From contig JASHWB010000465.1 of assembly GCA_030044295.1 (NCBI GenBank), positions 1 through 7,839 of the forward strand: DNA of 7,839 nt, in the 5' to 3' direction. Shown piece after piece: positions 1-4,884 of the stretch (the stretch's first letter is position 1; each line of letters starts with the position of its first letter). The notes under the pieces are model-generated. The model saw only the letters and a program-made list of their open reading frames with translations, did no database searches and had not been told where the DNA came from. The DNA comes from Candidatus Acidiferrales bacterium. Lineage in GTDB: Bacteria; Acidobacteriota; Terriglobia; Acidiferrales; UBA7541. The translations under genes and the position numbers were made by a program.

Positions 1-162
1 GAGTTTCGCGCGCCGATCGCGTACGCGCTCACCTTTCCGATTGGCGCGCTGATTTTCGCGTGGATGCTGGCGCGGTCGATGATTGTGACGCTGTGGCAGG
101 GCGGGATCGTGTGGCGCGGGACGTTCTATCCGCTGGAGGAACTGCGCCGCGGCGTCGTGTAA
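1..162 (+). CDS. Glycosyltransferase family 2, membrane-associated (C-terminal fragment)
   Basis: The window opens inside this gene; 53 codons remain before the TAA stop at 160-162. The visible residues contain one hydrophobic helix (about residues 6-32: YALTFPIGALIFAWMLAR and onward) followed by the tail GGIVWRGTFYPLEELRRGVV. A membrane helix followed by a 'WRGT-YPLEELR' tail is characteristic of the C-terminus of membrane-bound GT2 enzymes of the ceramide-glucosyltransferase-like/hopanoid-associated type, which transfer sugars to lipid carriers at the cytoplasmic face of the inner membrane. The catalytic GT-A domain lies outside the window, so donor and acceptor cannot be inferred. The gene converges on the pagL-like gene, with 35 bp between the two stop codons. 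The family call rests on the tail alone. Confidence 0.7.
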   Translation, partial: EFRAPIAYALTFPIGALIFAWMLARSMIVTLWQGGIVWRGTFYPLEELRRGVV

Positions 163-177
163 GGCAGGGATCACGTA

Positions 178-196
178 CCCGGACATGAGCTTCGGG
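178..196 (+). terminator. Weak stem-loop between convergent genes
   Basis: The 35-bp gap between the two convergent stop codons holds a short inverted repeat, CCCGGA (178-183) and TTCGGG (191-196), around a 7-nt loop. In a + strand transcript it gives a 6-bp stem including one G-U wobble; in the opposite strand that pair becomes a mismatch. No U-run follows on either side, so if it ends transcription of the glycosyltransferase gene it is not a classic intrinsic terminator. Low confidence. Confidence 0.2.
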
Positions 197-197
197 C

Positions 198-995
198 CTA
201 CTTGAAAAACGAATAGCCGACGGCGAGCATGTTTAAATCCACTCCGGGGTTCACCGAGCTGCGGAAACCGTTGGAGATGTGCTGCAGCTTGTAGGAAAAA
301 ATCCAGGCGCGGCTGCGTTTGCGATTGAAGCGCTCCATGCCGACTTGAATTTCACCGGTGAAATTGAAGCGCGTGGCTTCGGGGATATCTTCCGGGATCG
401 CGGTCTGCGACATAACGAATCCGCCGCTGCACGCCACGAAAGGCTCCCATCGACGCTGGGGGCGAAAATTGAACTTCCAACCGAAGGGGCTCAGGCCGCC
501 GGCGTAAATCCATTGCTTGCCGATGGCGCAGTAACCGGGCTGCACCACGCCCTGATAAAGGACTTCGCAGGATTCGTAGACATTAGCGCGCGAAACTTCC
601 ACCGGCTCCACATCGACCGTGTATTCGATCGTGTAGGAGGGCGACTTGTGCAGCAGGCGCCCGTAGCGGAACGCGGCGACGCCGAATTGGATGTGGCCCT
701 GGCTAGTGTAAACGTCGGGAGAATTGGCGGAGTAGGCTCCCCAAACGCCGAATTCGTTGTTGGGCGGAAACTGCTGGGCGCGCAAGGCCGTTGTGAAAAT
801 TGCGGCTCCCAAAACGGCGATTGCCCAAATTCGTGCTAGAAAACAGGCGGTTCGTCGCCGCCACCTGAATGCGCCATTGCGACGCGCCGTGCGCCTCGGC
901 CGCTTCCCCGCTCGGAATGAGAGCTTCAATTTCGATTGCGGCAATTTGCAGAAGATCGCGCGGATGTGCCTGAAGCGCAGAGCGCTATTTCGCAT
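198..995 (-). CDS. Acyloxyacyl hydrolase, PagL-like lipid A 3-O-deacylase
   Basis: Predicted outer-membrane beta-barrel enzyme that would remove a 3-O-linked acyl chain from lipid A, remodelling lipopolysaccharide. From the ATG at 995 it is 265 residues. A hydrophobic signal segment (about residues 55-73, ending ALRA before QQF) leaves a mature part of 192 residues, about the usual size for the family. The C-terminal HISN motif (His239, Ser241) matches the PagL catalytic His-x-Ser-Asn. The following NPGVD places an Asp (253) 14 residues after the His, where Pseudomonas PagL has its Glu. The chain ends in alternating beta-strand residues (LAVGYSFFK). The mature part has three cysteines (143, 156, 189). 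The ATG lies 11 bp inside the end of uvrB, without a clear Shine-Dalgarno sequence, so translational coupling to uvrB is likely. The roughly 54-residue Arg-rich stretch before the signal segment is unusually long. The frame stays open upstream to 1196, inside uvrB, but that part reads as a shadow of uvrB. The only other in-frame candidates I see before the signal segment are TTG codons at 944 and 929. Family call fairly sure; start uncertain. Confidence 0.82.
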   Translation of the reverse strand: MRNSALRFRHIRAIFCKLPQSKLKLSFRAGKRPRRTARRNGAFRWRRRTACFLARIWAIAVLGAAIFTTALRAQQFPPNNEFGVWGAYSANSPDVYTSQGHIQFGVAAFRYGRLLHKSPSYTIEYTVDVEPVEVSRANVYESCEVLYQGVVQPGYCAIGKQWIYAGGLSPFGWKFNFRPQRRWEPFVACSGGFVMSQTAIPEDIPEATRFNFTGEIQVGMERFNRKRSRAWIFSYKLQHISNGFRSSVNPGVDLNMLAVGYSFFK

Positions 996-3117
996 GGCGT
1001 TTTTTGCGCGGGCGAACCGGCGCCCCTTCGGCAGAGCTAGCAACCGGAACAGCCGCGGAGACCGCTGAGTCAGCGGGTAAGCTTGGCGGAGCCGCGGTTT
1101 GGGGCGAGGACAAATCACCTGTGGTGACGAAGCCCAAGTCGCGCTGCTTGAGCGAGCGGATTCGGTCACGCAGAGCGGCGGCGCGCTCGAAATCAAAATT
1201 CTTGGCTGCCTCGCGCATCTGCGCTTCCAGCTGCGAGATCACTTGCAGCAGTTGCTCCTCGGTTGCGATTTCACCGGTGGCTACGTCGTCCATCGAAACC
1301 GTGACGTAATCCGCCTCGACGATCTTCGCGAGCTGCATGTCGACGGCCTTGATCACCGATTGTGGCGTGATGTTGTTCTCGTGATTGTACGCCTGCTGCT
1401 TGGCGCGGCGGCGATTTGTTTCGCCAATGGCCTGGCGCATCGAATCGGTCATGGTATCCGCGTAAAGGATCGCGCGGCCCTCTATGTGGCGCGCGCAACG
1501 GCCCATGGTCTGAATCAGCGACGTCGCACTGCGGAGATAACCTTCTTTATCCGCATCGAGAATCGCGACGAGCGAAACCTCCGGCAAGTCGAGTCCCTCG
1601 CGCAGCAGGTTGATGCCGATCAGCACGTCGAATTCGCCGCGCCGCAAATCACGCAGGATGCGGACGCGCTCCAAAGTTTCGATCTCCGAATGCAAATATC
1701 GGCAGCGGACGCCCACCTCGCCGAAATACTCCGCCAGATCCTCGGACATGCGTTTGGTGAGCGTGGTGACGAGCACGCGCTCACTGCGCTCGGCACGCAC
1801 TCGAATTTCCTCGAGCAGGTCGTCCACTTGGCCTTTGACCGGCCGGACTTCCACCTCCGGGTCGACGAGCCCTGTCGGGCGGATTACCTGCTCCGCCACG
1901 ACGCCGCCGGATTTCGTCAACTCGTACGGACCGGGCGTGGCGGACACATAGATCGCCTGATTCACGCGATGCTCGAACTCCTCGAAATTGAGAGGGCGGT
2001 TGTCGAGAGCTGAAGGCATGCGGAAGCCATAATCGACCAGGGTCTGCTTGCGCGAACGGTCCCCGTGGTACATGCCGCGAACCTGCGGAACCGTTTGGTG
2101 AGATTCGTCGATGAAGAGCAGATAGTCCTGCGGGACGTAATCGAGGAGCGTGGGCGGCGCTTCTCCGGGCAAACGGCCGGAAAGGTGCCGGGAATAGTTT
2201 TCGATGCCATGGCAATAGCCGATGGTGCGCATCATTTCGATGTCGAATAGCGTCCGCTGCACGATGCGTTGCGATTCGACGATCTTTCCCTGCCGCGCCA
2301 GCTCGCCCTTCCACCAATCGAGCTCTTCATAGATGGTTTGAATGGCGCGCTCCCGCTGTTCGGCGGGAAGGACGTAGTGTGTCTTCGGATAAATAGGCAT
2401 GCGCGCGATTTCGCCCTCGCGCGAACGAATTTCGCCTGTGAGCGGGTCGATTTTGCGGATATTTTCGACCTGGCTGCCCCACATTTCCACGCGCACGGCC
2501 AGATCGTCATAAGGAGGAAAAATTTCGATCATATCGCCGCGAACGCGAAACGTGCCCCGGCGCAAATCTTCAGCGCGATCGTATTGAATTTCGACCAGCT
2601 TGCGCAGGATCGATTCGCGCGCGATGGACTGGCCTTTTTCAAGCATGAGCATCATGCCGTAATACGCTTCGGGCGAGCCCAGACCATAAATGCAGGAGAC
2701 GGACGCGACGACCACGACGTCTCGGCGCTCGAAAAGAGATCGCGTGGCGCTCATCCGCAGCTTATCGAGCTCGTCGTTGATGGTGGCTTCCTTTTCGATG
2801 AACGTGTCGCTCGATGGGACATAGGCTTCGGGCTGGTAATAGTCGTAGTAGCTGACGAAATATTCGACCGCATTTTGCGGGAAGAAGGCCTTGAACTCGT
2901 GAAAGAGCTGCGCGGCAAGCGTTTTATTGTGCGCCAAGACGATGGCCGGGCGGTTCGCCGCCTCGATCACTTTGGCCATGGTGAAGGTCTTGCCCGAACC
3001 GGTGACGCCGAGCAGTACCTGGTGACGGTCGCCGTCGTTCAGGCCGCGGACGAGGCGAGAAATCGCCTCCGGCTGGTCGCCGCGGGGGTCGTAGTCGCTG
3101 GCAAGCTTGAAATCCAT
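985..3117 (-). CDS. uvrB: UvrABC excinuclease subunit B
   Basis: DNA damage-recognition helicase-like subunit of nucleotide excision repair. UvrA loads it onto damaged DNA, and it then recruits UvrC for the two incisions; it acts in the cytoplasm. The protein is full length at 710 residues (E. coli UvrB is 673). Visible elements in order: Walker A GVTGSGKT (37-44), the beta-hairpin that inserts between strands (YYDYYQPEAYVP, 90-101), Walker B-type DESH (337-340), helicase motif III YVSATPG (390-396), the INLLREGLDLPE block (502-513), motif VI QTMGRCARH (536-544), and a C-terminal UVR coiled-coil domain (about 621-656) that contacts UvrA/UvrC. Motif VI carries Cys541 and His544 where E. coli has Ala and Asn. 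After the UVR domain comes a roughly 50-residue Ala/Pro/Ser-rich tail ending in basic RPRKKRHAK, probably disordered. The ATG start fits the family's N-terminus (MDFKLASDYDPRGDQPEAI); a weak GAGAG lies 9 nt upstream. It has its own upstream promoter, and its stop overlaps the pagL-like start. Confidence 0.98.
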   Translation of the reverse strand: MDFKLASDYDPRGDQPEAISRLVRGLNDGDRHQVLLGVTGSGKTFTMAKVIEAANRPAIVLAHNKTLAAQLFHEFKAFFPQNAVEYFVSYYDYYQPEAYVPSSDTFIEKEATINDELDKLRMSATRSLFERRDVVVVASVSCIYGLGSPEAYYGMMLMLEKGQSIARESILRKLVEIQYDRAEDLRRGTFRVRGDMIEIFPPYDDLAVRVEMWGSQVENIRKIDPLTGEIRSREGEIARMPIYPKTHYVLPAEQRERAIQTIYEELDWWKGELARQGKIVESQRIVQRTLFDIEMMRTIGYCHGIENYSRHLSGRLPGEAPPTLLDYVPQDYLLFIDESHQTVPQVRGMYHGDRSRKQTLVDYGFRMPSALDNRPLNFEEFEHRVNQAIYVSATPGPYELTKSGGVVAEQVIRPTGLVDPEVEVRPVKGQVDDLLEEIRVRAERSERVLVTTLTKRMSEDLAEYFGEVGVRCRYLHSEIETLERVRILRDLRRGEFDVLIGINLLREGLDLPEVSLVAILDADKEGYLRSATSLIQTMGRCARHIEGRAILYADTMTDSMRQAIGETNRRRAKQQAYNHENNITPQSVIKAVDMQLAKIVEADYVTVSMDDVATGEIATEEQLLQVISQLEAQMREAAKNFDFERAAALRDRIRSLKQRDLGFVTTGDLSSPQTAAPPSLPADSAVSAAVPVASSAEGAPVRPRKKRHAK

Positions 3118-3164
3118 GGTCGAGCGTCTCTCGGTCCGCCGGATAGGTGTTGCCTAAAACTACT

Positions 3165-3170
3165 ATTATA
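3165..3170 (-). promoter_or_regulatory. uvrB promoter, -10 element TATAAT
   Basis: Reading the minus strand, a perfect TATAAT lies 48 bases before the uvrB ATG, inside an AT-rich island (about 3151-3170) that stands out from the GC-rich surroundings. This predicts an RNA start near 3158 and a leader of about 40 nt. No good -35 is seen at 16-18 bp: the hexamer at 17 bp is AACTCA, and a better TTCAAC (3196-3191) is 20 bp away. Either would lie within the end of the GNAT gene. I see no E. coli-type (CTGT-N8-ACAG) or Gram-positive-type (GAAC-N4-GTTC) LexA box here, so SOS control is not visible. Confidence 0.6.
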
Positions 3171-3178
3171 CGCGAACG

Positions 3179-3191
3179 CTCAAGGCTTGAG
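3179..3191. repeat. Short palindrome CTCAAG-G-CTTGAG upstream of uvrB
   Basis: A perfect inverted repeat with 6-bp arms and a single central base spans the GNAT stop codon (3180-3182). It overlaps the spacer/-35 side of the uvrB promoter, 8 bp before the TATAAT. The position suits a repressor operator. As RNA it would fold only as a 5-bp stem with a 3-nt loop. It may also be chance, since it lies partly in coding sequence. Confidence 0.3.
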
Positions 3192-3701
3192 TTGAACGAG
3201 CGGAATAGCGATCCGAGGGTCGCGTAAGCCGTTGGTATTGGCGGGAATTTGGCCTTTCACCATGGCCACTTCGTCGCAACTCGAAAGGTGGGGGCAACAG
3301 ACGCAATCCTTGTAGATTTTGTCCGGCAGTTCCTGGCGGCGAGCGACCTCAAAGCCCAAATGAGCGAAAAATTCAGGTGTTCGGGTAAAGAGGCAGACGC
3401 AACTCACGCTCTGGCGTTTGGCTTCGCCCATTAGTGCATCGACGAGCAGGCGGCCCGCGCCGCGTCCTTTGGCGGCAGGCGCAACGGCGATGGACCGAAT
3501 TTCCGCCAGGTGTGTGCCATACAGATGCAGCGCGCCGCAGCCGATCACGCGGCCATCGTCCTCGGCCACCATAAAATCGCGGACGTTTTCGCAAAGCTCC
3601 GCCACGGGACGCGGCAGCAGCGTACCCGCGTCGGCATAGGGCTGGATGATGGCGTGGATATGCTCCACGTCCGGCAGCACGGCGGTGCGCGTTCGGATCA
3701 T
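3180..3701 (-). CDS. GNAT-family N-acetyltransferase, short ArgA-like
   Basis: A 173-residue single-domain acetyltransferase that would move an acetyl group from acetyl-CoA to an amine. The GNAT fold begins at the first residues (IRTRTAVLPDVEHIHAII). Strand beta4 and the acetyl-CoA pyrophosphate loop are clear: EIRSIAVAPAAKGRGAGRLL, with K-G-R-G-A-G (78-83) as motif A. LFTRTPEFFAHLGFE (104-118) follows, then a cysteine cluster C133-x-C135-C136-x5-C142 within KDCVCCPHLSSCDEVAM. This 'K-DC--CP-----CDE-AM' ending is typical of short stand-alone ArgA-type enzymes, which make N-acetylglutamate for arginine synthesis, so that is the best guess at substrate; a general GNAT with another substrate is possible. 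The last 25 or so residues extend past the core domain. The ATG start agrees with the domain boundary, although no strong Shine-Dalgarno sequence precedes it. A cluster of inverted repeats lies directly upstream. uvrB follows 62 bp downstream with its own promoter. Confidence 0.88.
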   Translation of the reverse strand: MIRTRTAVLPDVEHIHAIIQPYADAGTLLPRPVAELCENVRDFMVAEDDGRVIGCGALHLYGTHLAEIRSIAVAPAAKGRGAGRLLVDALMGEAKRQSVSCVCLFTRTPEFFAHLGFEVARRQELPDKIYKDCVCCPHLSSCDEVAMVKGQIPANTNGLRDPRIAIPLVQLKP

Positions 3702-3719
3702 CAGGAACGTTGGGAATAA

Positions 3720-3746
3720 TTATGCGCCAGAGCGCATAAAAATGCG
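3720..3746. promoter_or_regulatory. Overlapping inverted repeats before the GNAT gene (operator or alternative hairpins)
   Basis: Two perfect inverted repeats share an arm: TTATGCGC (3720-3727) pairs across CAGA with GCGCATAA (3732-3739), and CGCAT (3733-3737) pairs across AAAA with ATGCG (3742-3746). This leaves three ATGCG/CGCAT half-sites in alternating orientation, with centres 11 and 9 bp apart, about one helical turn each. The first repeat covers a possible -10 for the GNAT gene (CATAAT, 3724-3719, minus strand), though its -35 is poor. It could be an operator, or an RNA element in which the middle arm chooses between two partners. On the minus strand TTATT follows the first hairpin, so a weak terminator for the upstream unit is a third reading. 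Confidence 0.45.
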
Positions 3747-3804
3747 ATCACTTTCTAACGGATGTTTTGCCCGGGCTGCGCGGCCCCCTGAACCACGATT
3801 GCCC

Positions 3805-4863
3805 TCAATGGCGCGCGCCAGCAGGCGGCGCAGGAACCTGGGCGATCGAGGTTTGCGTCTGCACCTGCCCCACGCGGTGGATCTTCTCGCCGTTCGCCGC
3901 GTTTATGATGTCGAAATCCGCGCGTTGCGTGCTGCTCTGCGTTGCACTGACGAGCAATCCCGACGCGAGCGAAAACGAATCGAGGCTTTCGCCTGAACCG
4001 GTAAGCGTGCCTGCCGTCCGCAGGCCGTGTCGGAGGTAATCCGGCGGCGTTTGATCGGCGTGCGAAGACCCGTGCCGCACAATTTCAAAGCGAGTCAGAA
4101 TTACAGCGCATTGTTTAGCCGCACCTGCCACCGCTGCTTCCGGCTTGCCTGCTGCATCAATCGATTTGCACGGCTCGTTACGCAAGTAATCGGATTCAGC
4201 GCGCCAAACCAAGCCCATTAGAAACGCTCCATCTACCGGCCGCTCGCTCGTCCACTTGTCGCCGATCGCGATGCCCCGCCGCGGAAAGCCGTTGGCGGCA
4301 ACGAGTTCTTTGATCCACGAAAATGCCATGAGCGCCTCGGTCGCGTTGGGCAGGGTGTTGTCAGTATCCTGGAAATTGGAAATTGCGTCTTGGGGGCTGA
4401 GCATCATCTCGAAGGAGTGTCCTTCCAGTCCATCGTAATCCTCGCTTGCCGGTGGCGCGTCGAGCTGCGGCGCGTCGCTTTGCGAATCGGCATGCGCCCG
4501 CTCGTACTTCAGGCGCAGGCGAACTCCATCTGCCGCCCTTTCACCGGCGCCCGAATCCGGCAGCACACTGATCTGCACCAACAGGTCCACGGCTTGGTTG
4601 AACTTTGTGCCGCCTTCGGGATTGATGATGGGAGTCGTGCTCTTGCCGGTGGAAAGCGTATGCGTTTCGATCCGGTAATAGAGCGTTTCACCCGGCGTGA
4701 ATTGCGGATGCAAGTGAATCCGTTTGGCCGCAGCCGCGACAAGCGCCACCGCCAGAAGACCAGCCAGCATCGCGGGCAGGCGGCGCACCACGGAGCCAGT
4801 CGCACTAAAACGGACCTTCCCCTTCACCTTTTGAACGCTAGCACAGGGTTTTCGCCGCCGCAA
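3805..4863 (-). CDS. Secreted/periplasmic protein of unknown function
   Basis: I do not recognise a firm family. The frame gives up to 352 residues from a TTG at 4863. A hydrophobic segment (about 32-46, MLAGLLAVALVAAAA) looks like a signal peptide or membrane anchor. Two GTG codons at 4791 and 4788 would give a neat short signal peptide beginning VVRRLPAML, and an ATG at 4770 is also possible; the start is unresolved. An AAGGGGAAGG purine run lies about 22 nt before the first GTG, too far for a normal Shine-Dalgarno site. The mature part looks beta-rich. It has an early 'PGETLYYRIETHTLS' strand pair, an acidic linker (about 126-146), then 'GIAIGDKWTSERPVDG' and a late 'ASGLLVSATQSSTQRADFDI' strand pair. 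Two cysteines (232, 252) could form a disulfide. The tail is Pro/Ala-rich. The layout resembles secreted 'DUF6263-like' proteins with two similar halves, which is only a suggestion. It follows the AsmA-like gene by 21 bp from the TTG, so co-transcription and an envelope role are likely. Confidence 0.72.
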   Translation of the reverse strand: MRRRKPCASVQKVKGKVRFSATGSVVRRLPAMLAGLLAVALVAAAAKRIHLHPQFTPGETLYYRIETHTLSTGKSTTPIINPEGGTKFNQAVDLLVQISVLPDSGAGERAADGVRLRLKYERAHADSQSDAPQLDAPPASEDYDGLEGHSFEMMLSPQDAISNFQDTDNTLPNATEALMAFSWIKELVAANGFPRRGIAIGDKWTSERPVDGAFLMGLVWRAESDYLRNEPCKSIDAAGKPEAAVAGAAKQCAVILTRFEIVRHGSSHADQTPPDYLRHGLRTAGTLTGSGESLDSFSLASGLLVSATQSSTQRADFDIINAANGEKIHRVGQVQTQTSIAQVPAPPAGARH

Positions 4864-4884
4864 ACTGACGTACGATTCGCGGAC

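Noticed and set aside
996..1196. Upstream extension of the PagL-like frame by 67 codons into uvrB
   Set aside because: The extra residues are an Arg/Ser/Pro-rich frame-shifted reading of the uvrB tail, and the signal segment lies far downstream, so the ATG at 995 is preferred.
1099..2013. A 304-codon open frame on the + strand opposite the uvrB 3' half
   Set aside because: Same reason: a shadow of uvrB codon bias, with no domain signature and no ribosome binding site noted.
2269..3195. A 308-codon open frame on the + strand opposite uvrB
   Set aside because: It lies entirely antisense to a clear, conserved uvrB. Its translation has no recognisable motif, and long antisense frames are expected in GC-rich codon usage.
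3772..3795. GC-rich possible hairpin just after the secreted-protein gene
   Set aside because: Only about 4 pairs form, with no U-run on either strand, so I do not call a terminator.
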